DNA of 64,000 nucleotides from Boesenbergia rotunda (GCA_024364735.1 JAGFNQ010005247.1:223562-287561); one strand, 5' to 3'; shown: positions 12,807 to 28,293, numbered from the stretch's first letter. Program-made: numbers and translations. The notes: a model not told the origin generated them from the sequence alone.

Positions 12807-15800
12807 TCATAATGGAAGTGTTGAGAATCTGTTCATTTGAATTTCCAAATTTGCCGCATTTATTCTCCGAAACTTGTCCATCTCTCTAGCAATTTGAATG
12901 TCGCTCGGCATTAAGTACTCTTTCAATGCCTTTACTGAAAAATGGGGAAGCATCCCTGCTGCTATTATGCCAAGCAAGCACAACCAAAATAATCCAGTCC
13001 CCATTATCTTGAAGATGGCCCTGCCATGGAAATTAAATCAAAGTTAAGCATTCTGAATTCCTAAAAGAAACTATTGCCTTCAATCAATTTACTTATAGTG
13101 CACTAGAAGTTTGTGTAATTGTATCAAAATGCAAAGGCATACCAGTAACCAGGTAGCGTCCAAATGCAGTCGATTATGATGACACATACAAGTGTTGCAA
13201 CAATGCAGCCCCATACAGCTACATGAGTGATCCAGTACCATCGAAACACATCCGTGGCCAAGTGAATGTTTACAAGAATAACCACAGCAAGGGTCCACAA
13301 GTCTCCGAGGCTGGATCCATCAACGGTACTTTGCCTGTATGCAAGATATGGGATGTAGAATGTGGCAACACTTTGCCAAACTGCATCCATCATGGTGAGG
13401 GTAAATAACTTCAGGTTGTATCTTTCATTCCTCTGACCTGACCTATAGAGTTGGGGATACTTCATCAATGTCTTCCTGCTAAGATCTTTGTCGAGGACTC
13501 CGACGACTATTGTGGGAAGAGCAGTGTAAACTATGGAATATAAGACGGAGCTCCACTCTGTTATTGCAGTTGTCGAGGTATAAGCAGTGTATAGCACATA
13601 CCTGTGTCCAGAAGCCATCTGTTAGGTATAGTATATGAAATGATGTAGAACAGTATATTATGGCGAGGAGACAGCACAATGATAGCTAGGATAAAAAACA
13701 TGATGCTGTTTCATTCCACGCCTAGAAATAAAATTACTATTAGGTCATTAAACTGATATTTTGTTTCCCACTCTCCATTTTTCATTTTGTCCTATATAAT
13801 TATTATTATTTTGGGCTCATGTTTGAAAACTCTTTGAAGGATACTTTTTGAATTTCTTTTATATGGATATGATCGGACTTGCTAGTCGCATCATTTGCTA
13901 AAATATTATGTCAAAAGGTAAAATTTCAATGAGAAAAAGAAAAACGATTTATCAAGTATATATCAGATGAGTGGAAGTGCGGAGAAATATTTACCAGAAT
14001 AAGATGAAGACAAATACAGCATTTCTGTAGAAGTTGTACAAGATCATGTAGGCCATTCTCTGGTAATTCCAATGTCCATGGACCAACAAAAGAGGCACTA
14101 AGAATCTAAACTGTCCCATGGCAAAATCTGATGCCATAACAGCTTGTCTTCCCTCTTGGCCACTTATTCCAATGCCAACATCAGCCGTTTGGATCATAGA
14201 GACATCATTTGCACCTGATATCATACAATTGTAAGTTTGCCAATGAGTCGATATTAAATCTCTTAATCTTGTGATCCAAATTATAGACAAGAAGAAACAG
14301 ACAACTATGAGATACTTTACCATCTCCTATTGCAAGGGTCATGTCATCTGTTCGACTCTTTATAAGAGAAACGATTCCAGCCTTCTGCAATGGAGCCACA
14401 CGGCAGCACAACACCACATCACATACTGTGGCCACCTTAAACAGCTGCACCAGTGAGAATAAACAACATGAATCACACAAAAGCTTTGGAAAGAACTTTA
14501 ATTAGTTGAGAGAATCTGTGGTTTACCTCTTCTTCTAATTTTGTCTTCAAAATGTAGACAAGGCTAATACCATCAATGATCAAAGCCATTGGAACTCTAG
14601 TAGATCCTGTGCCTGTTAATGTATTTTCAAAAGGGTCATGTGATATTGCTGCAAATTTTCTGCACATAGCAATTGCATCTTGTAGACTTTTTCTACAAGC
14701 ATCTTCGGAATTGCTGTTTATCACAATCTGAGTCATTTCATTTGTTAGAAGTTTGCAAGAAAATCCAATAGAAATGGCAGTTTCTTGCTTATCCCCTGTC
14801 AAAACCCAGACTTTGATGCCTGCTTGTCTCATAGATTCTATGGCTTCTGGTACACCCTCTTGCAGCTTATCCTCAATTCCAGAAGCTCCCAAAATGTGGA
14901 GCTCTCTTTCGACATTAGAAGCAACAACTCGTAGTAATTTTCCTCTACCCATCAATGATGTACTTGCATTCTCATAGGCAGACTGCCACTCTTCAAACTC
15001 TTTCCTACTTAATTCACGCATGCCCACAACAAGTGTCCTCAGCCCCAAAGATGAATATGCATGAAGGTTTGCCTTAGTTGCATCAATCATGCTCAAATCC
15101 ACCTTATTCTGGATAATCCCAAACATAGAATTGTCTGCACCTTTCACAAACAGATTTATTGTCTTATCAGGGCCGCATACTATAACCGACATCCTCTTCC
15201 TATCACTATCAAACTCGTGAAGGCCCAAAACATCGTATCTGCATTCAAATTATTAGCAGTTAATGTATTTTCAGAAAATGAGTATTTGAAAATGTCGTCA
15301 GCATACAACTAAAGCAAGAAAAGGTTTAGTCTTGCAAGTCAAATACTTCACCTTCCATACTTTAAGATCAGTTTGATAAGAACTTTTCAAACATGCTTTC
15401 AAGTTTTGTGATTCATAGATTGATACTCAGAAAACTTGAATCCATTTCCAGTCAGCAAAAAGGTTTAAAAATCATGTCACTGACATTAGATTTTAGCATT
15501 TTTTTTTAATCTCTGCTAATAGGAATTTAGTGGCGCAAATTGGAAAGTCGCGGGACTCCTAAGTTAAAATACAACTAGATTTCTCTTTAGAGGTTTGGTG
15601 TACTATGGAAAGCTGCTCCTGGTTTCTATTACTATAATGAATTGTGTATAATGATATTTTCTGTCCCTGGAACATTAGCTAAATTCAGTATTTATCACTA
15701 TAATGAATTTTATTAGTAGTGATTCCAGAGAACCAAACAAACATAAACAAATTAAATGATTAGAAGATAACTAGTATGTTGATACAATAGTAGTTCCATA

Positions 15801-18163
15801 AGAAGAAAACTAGCTGAGCCAAAAAAGATACTTGAAAATGGTAGAACCCCATTACAAGTGCAGCATGTAACATTAAAAACCCTTGAAGATATGAACTAAT
15901 CGACCTGAAGTAATAATTCTATCATCAGTTATTTTCAGTAGGCAAGATTGCTGTTTTATCAGCCGTTGTAGTAGGCAAGATATGCACCCACTACATGTCT
16001 TGCTGTTTTATCAGCCGGTGCAGTAGGCAAGATTGCGTCTTTTTAGGACAACAAGAACCAGAACAACAGTGAAAAAAAGTTCAGCATAGTTACGACTTAA
16101 GGCATATACCAATATTTTTAAATTTCACCATGCTAAGTGAACAAGGGATCATGTTATTCTCAGCTAATGCTGTGGATGTGTACTCATCCAAGTTTGTGAA
16201 GATTAGCAATGCATTCACAAAAAAATGGTAGAAAAGTACCTTTGTCTATTTCCAAGGACATCAATAATTATGTGGCCAGAAGTGCGCTCGATAAGCACAA
16301 ACCCATATGAAGCAGCCGCATAAGCAAGTGCCTGTTCATCAGGAGATTCACCTTGATAATCTATCAACTTCCGTTTAGGGTCTGATGTATCCACAACCAA
16401 TGGGACAATAGTATTGCAGCATGCCAAAGCGAGGAAGAATTCTCGAGCTCGCTTTCCTTGCTCACTATCTCCTTTGTTTTTCAGTAATCTAACTAATTCA
16501 GGATCTGTCTTAACTGACATCTTTGGCTTCAAAATCTGTTTGCCAGCGGCTACCCAAAAAAAACCAAAGAGAATTAGATTATATCAATCACACAGTAGTA
16601 CGAAATTGCAAATTCACAAGTTATGAAAATAGATATCCTACCTAAGATATAATGTGCCTCGCCATTCTCACGAGAAGATACTCTCCCGCCACTGTAATCT
16701 ACTCCCCGAATGCTAGCGCATTGAAACTCCATCTTGTTCTCTGTCAAAGTTCCCGTCTTGTCTGAGAACACATACTTGATCTGCCCAAGGTCCTCATTTA
16801 TGTTCAGAGCCCTACACTGAAATCTAGAGTTTGAGCTCTCATCGTACAAATTGGCATCGCGGACCATGAAATAGGCCTGCCCAAGCCTGACCAATTCCAT
16901 TGATATGTAGAGCGAAATTGGAATCATGATCTGGAATACAATCACCGACATCAGGAACGCAAAGAAAACCTGCATGCCAATCCCAGAGTAGTTGTAATTC
17001 TTGTCATCCCCATCAGAATAATCCCTCTTCCTAAAGAATTGCGCCAACTCCAAATCATCAGAATGGTTTCCCAACCAAATCCCGTTGCAGATTGCCACCA
17101 CCGAGCACAGCGCGATCAAGATGGCAGAGAGCAGCAGAGTCTCCCTGTTCATTCGGGACTCCAGTCTGCTACGCTTCGAGGGCGCCCCTGAGCTATTGAG
17201 CATGACCTTGGTCTCGCTTCCTGTGTACACAGCGACCCCGATCACCCACGCCGTGTTCTTGAGCTCGCATCCTCGGAGGATAATGTTAGCCGGACCAAGC
17301 GATACCCGCTTGCCGTCGACCTCCATATTGCCGAGAAACCCGTAGATGTTACGGTTGGGCTGCTCGCAGCGGAGGACGCCTGCGGAGTCGACCGGGTGGT
17401 CTTCGCCGGGAGGGCGGGACATGGTCTCCTGCTTGGCGTAGCGCGTTTTGAGGTTGGACTCGCCGTCGAGGTTGATAGTCTGGATGTAGGCAACTCCGGT
17501 CGGGTCGCTGGTGGCTAGGAGGACCATGTCACAGGGGATGCTCTCGTTGGCGAGTACCTTGAGAACCTCGCCGACGCGGACCTCCTTCCATCTCTTGGAG
17601 AGGAATCGTCCGGATTGAGGATCGAGCACCGAGGCGCCGCGGTTGTTCTCGATGCGGTCAGATCGGTGGCGGCGCCAGTCCTCGTAGGCGTCCTTGACAG
17701 CGGTGACGAGTAGAACGAAAGCGAGGGGGAGAGCGGAGGCCCCGCGGCCGAAGACAGCGAGCTGGGGGAGCTGGTTGAGGATGACAATGGCGAGGAAGTA
17801 GATGTAGGACACGCGGCGGAACTGCTCGAAGAGGTTGCGGGGGAGGAAGGTAATGGGGGAGTACTTGGCGGTGCGGATGGAGTTCCTAGGGATCTCGAAT
17901 CGGGGGTCGGACCCCCGGGGGTCCCCGATGAAAACGATGCGGGAGTTGGAATCCGCCAGCTCGCGCTGCGAGGAGGCGAGGCGCTCCGTCTCGGTGCGGG
18001 AGAGGTGGCGGACGTGCGCAGGGTTGGGGAATCCGTCGCGGGAAGCTGCGGAGGCGGAGGATTTTCTCCGGTGGTGGCGGCCGGAGGAAGGGAGGGGAGC
18101 TAGAGACCGTTGCTCTTCCTCCTCCTCCTCCTCCCGTGAAATGGTCAAGCCATCGCCGGCCAT
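12807..18163 (-). CDS. ALA1: P4-type phospholipid-transporting ATPase (ALA1-like flippase)
   Basis: P4-ATPases flip phospholipids from the outer to the cytosolic leaflet with an ALIS/Cdc50 beta subunit; Arabidopsis ALA1 is linked to chilling tolerance. Seven exons join in frame: 16642-18163, 16240-16549, 14527-15238, 14321-14444, 13995-14214, 13143-13601 and 12807-13020, giving 1186 residues (family about 1150-1200). Visible are the actuator DGES (233-236), the membrane motif IPISL (414-418), the phosphorylation motif DKTGT (Asp468), LVDYQGESPDEQA-like (here LIDYQGESPDEQA), the ATP-site FVKGADNSMFG, KVWVLTGDKQETA and the hinge motif GDGANDV, which spans the exon 4/5 junction. C-terminal membrane segments follow (ITEWSSVLYS, SLGDLWTLAVV). 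The start is the ATG at 18163; an upstream TTG in frame was rejected. Exon 1 is markedly GC-rich compared with the rest. Convergent with EMG1. It appears functional. Confidence 0.96.
15950..16040 (-). repeat. Small direct duplication in flippase intron 2
   Basis: The words GTAGGCAAGAT and TGCTGTTTTATCAGCCG recur within about 90 bp inside the 1-kb second intron. It looks like slippage or local duplication with no evident function. Confidence 0.75.
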
Positions 18164-18539
18164 TCTCGCTCCTTCTCGATTCAACTTTTTAGGGCGAGAT
18201 CGGAAACGCGAAAAGTATTTAACACTCGGATCGACCGAGGAGGAGCAGACTTCGTCTTCGGCGAAGGAGCTTCAAAGTCAATGCCGATGGGCTGGAAGAA
18301 AATGGAGTTTTATTTTATTTTTCCATAAAGGTATTTAAATTTTTTATTATTTCGTTAAAAAGACAAAAAGGTTAAATTGGGGGGCTAAATGATTAAATTA
18401 GTGTTCGTTAACGATCGTTTCGTTCTTTATCACGAGGGCGGAGAAGGCAACGTTTCGTAGAGTAATTAAGTGACAAGTAGCGTGGGAAGAGTAATTACAA
18501 GAGACATAATTAATTAAGAAAATAGTATGCCTAGTGAAA
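18164..18539. other. Upstream region of the flippase gene
   Basis: Going upstream of the start codon, the DNA is first GC-rich (5' UTR-like), then AT-rich. A TTTAAATA-like element lies near 18332 on the minus strand, but I cannot assign it as a promoter with confidence. Confidence 0.4.
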
Positions 18540-18730
18540 AATTTTTTAAAAAAATTTAATAAATGATATGATATTTTAAATGTAGTGATTTTTGACGGGT
18601 TCGTCGTACTCTCCAAGATATAGTTTGATTTGGGGTGGCGGTCGAAAACTGCCAATGATGTTCGAGCGATAATTAAAGATGTGTATGTAAAATATCACGT
18701 TATTTATTGAATATTTTATTAAATTTTTTG
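18540..18730 (+). mobile_element. Degenerate MITE with TATAGTTTGATT core
   Basis: Both ends carry AAAAAATTTAATAAA-like inverted sequences. The centre contains the family core GATATAGTTTGATTTGGGG followed by a decayed form of the GGCGGCCnnnGGCCGCC hairpin. A sister copy with the same ends is at 50090-50280. It has no coding capacity. Confidence 0.6.
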
Positions 18731-18948
18731 ACTGATTGTATTTAGCTCAATTAATTAATGGGTTGTGTTTCTTTCACCGGGAGAAAAAAAAAGAAGAAAT
18801 AGAGGATAGCGAGTGGTGTGCAGTTTCTGGAAGGATTCTGTGACAGTTCAGGGCAGGAAGGAGGGAAATGATCAAAGAATAGAGACGTGATCTAGTTGAT
18901 GAATTTTAAATTAATTTTAAAATAAAACACACACATAATAATAATAAT

Positions 18949-18952
<4 letters not shown>

Positions 18953-18995
<43 letters not shown>
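18953..18995. repeat. (AT)n microsatellite, preceded by (AAT)n
   Basis: A pure AT tract of 43 bp follows a short AAT run. It abuts the left end of the AT-rich inverted-repeat element. Confidence 0.95.
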
Positions 18996-19001
<6 letters not shown>

Positions 19002-20802
19002 GAAAACTCCCCAAATTGAAATTGATATTTGCATGTAATCCTCACTTGATAAAATCTTGGGAAAATTATCCTAAACTTCTTGCATGCAAATTTAATTTTC
19101 TCTTCATCCCTATGTCAGAAAAAATTTATTTTCACTTACTATATGTAATGTTTTATGTGTTTCAACTACAGATTTACTGAATTACCCTTCAATTTTTTTA
19201 GGTATAAAAAGTTTGAAATCAAGTATAATTCTTTCTAAATTCAGCATCATTTAACTAAAATTCAGTATATTTTATATCAAATTGAGTATGACCTAATCAA
19301 TTCATCCTAAATTAATCAATTGTTATGAACTCCTAATCAATTGTTATAAATCCTAATCAATTGGCCCGGTGGAAAAAGAATTGTGCTCAATTTGATAGAA
19401 TATATACTAAATTCTAATTGAAATATACTGAATTTAGTAAGAATTATACTTATTTTTGGACTTTTTATATATATAAAAAGTGTAGTATTTAATTTGATAG
19501 AAAATATACTATATTTTAATTATATGATACTGAATTTAGGAAGAACTATACCTTATTTTAGACTTTTTTAACCTAAAAATAATAAGAGCAATTAGGTATG
19601 AACTCTTAATCAATTGGTCCGGTGAAAAAAGAATTGTGCTCAATTTGATAAAATGCATACTAAATTTTAATTAAAATATACTGAATTTAAGAAAAATTAA
19701 ACTTTTTCCTAGACTTTTTATGCGTATAAAAGGTGTGGTACTAAATTTCATAGAAAATATACTAGATTTTAATTATATAATACTGAATTTAGGAGGAACT
19801 ATATCTCATTTTGAACTTTTTATACCTAAAAATAATAAGGGCAATTAGGTATGAACTTCTAATCAATTGGTTCGGTAGAAAAAGAATTGTGCTTAATTTA
19901 ATAGAACATATATCAAATTTTAATTGAAATATACTAAATTTAGGAAGAATTATACTTTTTCCTTGATTTTTATACATATAAAAAGTGTGATACTTAATTT
20001 GATAGAAAATATACTAGATTTTAATTATATGATACTGAATTTAGGAGGAACTGTATCTCATTTTAAATTTTTTGCACCTAAAAATAATAAGGGCAATTAG
20101 GTAAAGTAATATTTATTAGGGAGGTAAAGTAAATGAAACTTTGCATGTAGGGAGTGGAAATAAATTTTTTCTGACATAGGGACTAAGGATAAAGTTTTAG
20201 ATTGAATTGAGAATTTAAAGGCAATTTACAGTAAAATCTGCATGCACTCCTTGATGGGATTGACAAAATAATTTTGTATGTTATTTTTTTTATCAGTATA
20301 AGAGTAAAAATTCAGTATATATTGTAAAAATTTAAGTATAAATTGTTTGAGATTGAATATTAATTTAAAAAATTTGAGTATTATTTGAAAACATTTGAGT
20401 ATACATTGTTTCAGTATATAGTAAACTTTTCAATATACATTATAAAAATTTAAGTATAAATTGATTTAGATTGAGTATTATTTGAAAAAATTTGAATATA
20501 AAATTTAGAAATTTGAGTATATGAGATTGCATCAAGATCACGATGGAAGGGTCACCGTATCAAGATCTTCACAGAAGGAGTCACCAAAACTTAATACTCA
20601 AATTTTTTAAATTAGTACTAGATTTCAAATAATTTATACTAAAATCTATACAATGTATACTGAGTTTTTACTCTTTTATACTAATAAAAAATAACACACA
20701 AAATCATCTTGTCAATCCTAACAAAGACTGCCTGCGAAGATTTTATCAAATGGGGACTACATGCAAAGGTCAGTTTCAGTTTGGAGAGTTTTCTCCAATT
20801 AA
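18996..20802. mobile_element. AT-rich non-autonomous TIR element, copy 1
   Basis: The left end (GAAAACTCCCCAAATTGAAA, then TTTGCATGTAATCC) and the right end read on the other strand (AATTGGAGAAAACTCTCC, then CCTTTGCATGTAGTCC) match as inverted repeats. A second copy is at 48471-49752. Inside, further inverted pairs are present: CCCTATGTCAGAAAAAATTT near 19110 against its complement near 20165, and the arms around 20225 and 20700. This suggests nested insertions of related elements. No coding capacity was seen. The superfamily is not assignable because no clear target duplication was found. Confidence 0.6.
19340..20103 (+). repeat. 253-bp tandem repeat, three copies
   Basis: The landmark TTGG(C/T)(C/T)CGGT(G/A) followed by AAAAGAATTGTGCT occurs at 19361, 19614 and 19867, exactly 253 bp apart. 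Each is followed by ATACTAAATTTTAATT-like sequence and a decayed poly-A word. The array sits inside the AT-rich TIR element. Confidence 0.85.
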
Positions 20803-21440
20803 CTATATATATATATACAGTGGCGGAGCCAGAAATTATAATTTACCCGGGCTAAAAAAATTTTAAGACGCTTGAACAAATAACAATTATTTTTTTTGAT
20901 CGTTAATGCATATTATGAACCAAAATTCATACAATTCAAATCCATACAAAATTTCAAGATAATCAACTAAACTTCAAAGTTTCAAAAGAGATACTTAACA
21001 ATAGATTCAAAGTTTCAAAGGAGATACTTAACAATAGATGTACACGTCTTTCTCCAAAAACAACATAATCACCTATTCAGATTTTCCACCTATTCTGCAA
21101 TGAAAAAATTTTAAAAAAATCAAATGAGTTTAATGGCACAAAATAATATACGGATATTAGTTTACAAAAAAGTAACATCACTAATTAAAGTTGATAAATT
21201 ACTTCCGAATTCACAGTTCGAGTTCTGTATTACAGAGTAGAGACAACAACACCTAAAATACGTATCCAAATTCAAAATAAAATAATTACCTAATACAGTT
21301 TAATTGCCACTCTAGATGTAATTTCCAATTGAAGAACTTTCACGCTATCAACTTCCTACAGAAAAATAGAAAAAAAAAATTAGCATAGATAACTCATAAA
21401 GTAAAAAAATCATTTTATGATCGATATATACATACACATG

Positions 21441-23868
21441 TTATTGAAGTTGTGCTCTACGATTCTTCAAAGTATAATATTCATCAATTATAGAATCTGA
21501 ATCAATATTTGAAGCAAACTCTCTCTCAATGTAGATAATCATAGAATCTGTCAGAAAATCCTCTCCCATTCTATTACGAAGAACTGTTTTGACATGCTTC
21601 ATAGCCGAAAATGCACGCTCTGTAGTTGTCGTAGAAACAGGCAAAGTTAAAACTAGACGAATCAACTTGTCAATCAAATTATAGTATTGGAATTTTTTTG
21701 TTTCAAACAACCCTTGGCACAATTCTAAGATAGTGGACATATTCTGAAAATTTTCATGACAAATCACATCAAGCTCATAATGTTGTAGTTGACATCTCAA
21801 ATTATGCATTTCTTGTTCGGTGAAGTCCTCAGGATAATACTTCTCAGCGAGAGTACAAATCTTATCAATATTGAACCAATTAAAGTTATCTTTTGGATCC
21901 AAAGCAGAGCTAAGCATAAGAAGTTCTACTGTCTCATCACTAAATCTAGAGTTTAACTCTTCCAACTGAAAATCTATTGCGGCATTAAATATATCATAAT
22001 GAAAGTGATGCTCAACTGTGATGGTATCCTTTTGCTGGCATGAACGACTAGAATGTTTATAACGAGCACTCATCTCTGGTATATCAACGTCCAATCTTGT
22101 GCAAAATGATTTGACATATGAAAAAAGAATATCAAAACCTTCATTTCTCAATGTAAGAAGAAGTGCTTTAGTTGTAGAGACCAAATCCATTGCATTTATG
22201 ATATCAAGAGATTTTTTTTGTAAGTCACGACAAAGTAAATCTGTGATCCCCATAATTTTATGCATCAAATGCAAAATAAAAATGAAATCAAAAGACTTCA
22301 TCACTATTAAAGAACCACTAGCTTCCCCACGCATTGAAGTAGATGAACCATCAGTGATAATATTTTCAAGCACATCAATAATTGCATTATACTTATCTAT
22401 TAAGCTGCAAATAGAATCAAAATGGGAGCTCCAACGAGTAGTTCCTGCTCGATGCAAAGTACCAATTTGATTAGCTCCTCTCCCAGTTTCGCGTTCACCA
22501 GCACCAATAGAACGTGCAATTTCATTAACTTGAGCAGATTGTAACTCAGCATTGCGTTTAGAAGAAGAAGAAACCAGATTAACAATGGTTGTCATATTTG
22601 AAAAGAAAAGCCATATAGAGGTCTCATTTTCAGCAGCTGCAACTAATGCTAGTTGAAGTCGGTGAGCAAAACAATGTACATAATATGCATAGGGGCAATC
22701 TTTAAGAAATAAAGCTTGCAATCCATTAAAAGCACCACTCATGTTGCTAGCACCATCATACCCTTGACCCCGCATATTATGTATTTCTAAATTATATCTA
22801 GTGAGGACATCACATATCTCTTTCTTAAGTGTTGCAGTTGTGGTGTCATGAACATGCACAATTTGAAAAAAAACGTTCCCGTAAATAACCATGGACATCA
22901 ACAAATCTCAAAATTATTGCCATTTGTTCTTTGTTAGATACATCCTTTGCTTCGTCCACTAAAATACAAAACTTAGAATCTCCAATTTCATCACGAATTT
23001 TATTTCTGACTCTATGACCAATAATATGCAGGATTTCTTTTTGAACTTCTGGTGAGGTATACTTTGCATTTCCTGGAGCTTTCTCTAAGATAACATCGCC
23101 AATATCAGTATTCTATTTTCCCAAAAGTTTTAGCATCTCAATGAAATTACCACAATTTTGGGAATCTAAAGATTCATCATGACCTCTCAATCCACATGCT
23201 TGCAAGCTAAGCCAACGGACACTCTCAATTGTGGCTGCAAGCCTTAATCGATTCTTTTGAATTTGTTCAGAAAATTCTCGATTCATAACTTTATCTATAT
23301 GTCGACTTGCATTCATCACATCAATAATAGATTTAGCAGATTTATTATGCACTGAGTTATAACTTCCCATGTGAGACAAAAAGGCACACTTGGCTCCATC
23401 ATTAACGCGCTTCCAACTTTTAAACCCTTCAACTGTAAATGCAGATTGTTGTGCTTCACTTGTTTCAAAAAGATAGCATGGAAAACAAAATGCTGCATCC
23501 TTTGTAGGAGAGTACTCTAACCATGGAAATTTTTTAAACCATGCATATTGAAATCGACGATGTTGCTTTCCTGATTCAGATCGTGGGTACTCTTGCAATT
23601 TAGGTTGATATGGCCCCATTTTGATATAAGCTCGTCTAATTTCATCACGATGATTAACATGATGTCGCCATATGGAAATACGCAATCCAGGATCTCGTTC
23701 AAGTAATGTTTCATCAAACTCAACTCTTTGAGATTTAGAAGGAGGTTCGAACTCCTCATCAGGAACAGATATATTAGTCTTGGGCCTCTCGGATGATGAA
23801 GGATTATCAATTCTTGGCTTAAAGAATGATAGAATATTGTTTCCTCCTTTTCTCTCTTGATTTGACAT
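21441..23868 (-). pseudogene. hAT transposase (TTF-type/ZMYM1-like), interrupted
   Basis: The reading frame starts at the ATG at 23868 and runs for 251 codons with a low-complexity N-terminus (ILSFFKPR) and a TTF-type zinc-finger region (AFCFPCYLF). A single TAG at 23113-23115 interrupts it. The frame then continues open (VILEKAPGNAKY, FCILVDEAKDVS, typical of DUF4371) to a homopolymer of eight bases at 22866-22873, where a shift of one base occurs. From 22904 to the stop at 21441 a 487-codon frame carries the RNase H-like domain and the hAT dimerisation region (LPVSTTTTERAFSAMK). Only these two lesions are visible, so inactivation looks recent. Transposition from this copy alone is unlikely. 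Confidence 0.88.
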
Positions 23869-24572
23869 TAAAATAACCTAACACAAATAAATCTTAACAT
23901 GATTAATATAGAATCTTATAAATTTTAAATAACGATTTCTAATAGATAGTAGGACACCTAATCCAAACATAATAAATAGATCCAAGAATTGACAAAATGA
24001 ACTTACACAAATTATGAAAATTGAACATTGACAAGGTTAATTTTGTCTATATTCTTCAACAAAGTTAAACCATCCATGACGACCTATATGTCCAAATAGG
24101 AAAGAAGAGCCGTGAATGACTTCTAAGTGGAATTATTAGTTGTTGTCCAAATTCAAGTTGTCTAAATTCAAGATCCATGGAATTTAGGTCCTGCTCAATT
24201 GAATGTGATAACAATATCCATGACGACCTATATGTTTGATAATATACCTACCATACGAAGGCTGACTTTTCAATTCCAAAATATGACAGATTATTTTGTA
24301 AACAAGACATAGAAACCATACTAAAATCTTTTACATATTGGAAGTTGGAACAACCTCAATGAATCATAAGCCATATACAATTAGATGTATATTCATACAT
24401 TTATTAGTGGTGAAATCTATAAACTGAACATAAATTTACAGAGCTAATACGTATCGTGTAGAATGAAAGTAGACTGGAGATATATACAGACAAAAAACCC
24501 TTAAGCCCTTGGAGCGGGAGAAGATTGACTGCTTCGTCAATTTATAATTATACCGAAGATTCAAGATCGGCC

Positions 24573-24963
24573 GCCGGAGCACCAAACAAGCAAGAGGTCG
24601 GCTGCCGCCTGCCGGAGCACCAAACAAGCAAGAGGTCGGCCGCCGGAGCACCAAACAAGCAAGAGGTCGGCCGCCGGAGCACCAAACAAGCAAGAGGTCG
24701 GCTGCCGGAGCACCAAACAAGCAAGAGAGCACCAAACAAGCAAGAGGTCGGCCGCCGGAGCACCAAACAATCAAGAGGTCGGCCGCCGGAGCACCAAACA
24801 AGCAAGAGGTCGGCTGCCGGAGCACCAAACAAGCAAGAGAGCACCAAACAATCAAGAGGTCGGCCGCCGGAGAACCAAACAATCAAGAGGTCGGCCGCCG
24901 GAGCCGCCGGAGCACCAAACAAGCAAGAGGTCGGCCGCCGGAGCACCAAACAAGCAAGAGGAC
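24573..24963. repeat. 31-bp GC-rich minisatellite inside the hAT element
   Basis: The word GCACCAAACAAGCAAGAGG recurs about every 31 bp, linked by GTCGGCCGCCGGA. Two shortened units of about 19 bp and occasional CAATCAAG variants occur. Open frames through it in several phases are products of the repeat. It lies between the transposase start and the right terminal repeat, where subterminal binding sites usually lie. Confidence 0.92.
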
Positions 24964-25220
24964 TGGAGGAGGACGAGAAAATAGGAGGAGTTCCGAACTT
25001 CCGATAATCCGATGGACGATGGTGGCGTCGCCTTCTGAAGTTTGGCGTCCAGGAAGTTTCGTCGGGCAGACTGCAGAGGCGGCGGATGCGATCATGCGAA
25101 GGAATTAGGGAATTTGTCCGGTTGTTGCAGCAGGCTACCGGGCTGGCGGGCTATGGCTATGGGCTAAACATTAACCCAGGCTTATTTTAAAATAAAAATA
25201 TTAGAGATGTAATTAAATGG

Positions 25221-25240
25221 ACCCGGGCTACAGCCCGGGT
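25221..25240. repeat. Near-perfect 20-bp palindrome next to hAT end
   Basis: ACCCGGGCTACAGCCCGGGT reads as its own complement except for the central bases. It lies about 25 bp inside the right terminal repeat. Confidence 0.85.
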
Positions 25241-25283
25241 ACAGTTGAACATGGCTCCGCCCTTGTATATATATATATATATA

Positions 25284-28023
<2,740 letters not shown>

Positions 28024-28027
28024 AATT

Positions 28028-28044
28028 TGGCGCTAGAAGGAGGG
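28028..28044 (+). promoter_or_regulatory. Primer-binding site candidate
   Basis: TGGCGCTAGAAGGAGGG starts 4 nt after the 5' LTR. TGG is complementary to the tRNA CCA end. The tRNA species was not identified. Confidence 0.6.
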
Positions 28045-28065
28045 ACACCAGCAGCCTGATCGGAA

Positions 28066-28293
28066 GTGGAGATGGACGAACCTTATGATATCAACATGGA
28101 TATCTCTCGAGGGGAGTACGAGGTACTCATGGCTACGCGAGCTCAGCAGAGGGCCTCTCAAGGGCCCTCCCAGGGTACCAGCCAAAGGCCTCAGGGCCCA
28201 GAGCCGGCAGCGCGTCGTGCCTCCGGAGGGCAAGGTAGACCTGCCGTGCCCGAGGGTGGCTCAATAAGACGCGTTGCGTCCCACGCTCCCTAA
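28066..28293 (+). pseudogene. Gag-like N-terminal remnant of the retrotransposon
   Basis: A 75-codon frame (starting MEMDEPYDINMD, Gln/Pro/Ser-rich after residue 25) lies just after the primer-binding site, where gag would begin. No nucleocapsid zinc knuckle or capsid motif is visible. The following 800 bp hold only broken frames and a C run near 28510. The gag assignment rests on position. Confidence 0.35.

Larger units (their letters stand above)
20818..25265 (-). mobile_element. hAT-superfamily DNA transposon, 4448 bp
   Basis: Terminal inverted repeats are CAGTGGCGGAGCCA on the left and CAAGGGCGGAGCCA on the right, read inward. The 8 bp on each side are tatatata (20810-20817 and 25266-25273). 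This fits a hAT target duplication but is weak evidence inside a TA tract. Subterminal CCCGGGCTA words occur at both ends. The element carries a broken ZMYM1/DUF4371-type transposase on the minus strand and a 31-bp minisatellite near its right end. It lies 254 bp upstream of the zinc-finger start codon. Confidence 0.9.

Noticed and set aside
18164..18184. Flippase start seven codons upstream
   Set aside because: It would begin with TTG; the ATG at 18163 is the first ATG in frame.
17242..18338. Plus- and minus-strand frames overlapping the first flippase exon
   Set aside because: They are shadows caused by the high GC content of a well-supported coding exon.
24436..25007. Several open frames of 70-160 codons on both strands
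   Set aside because: They are generated by the 31-bp minisatellite and have repetitive composition in every phase.
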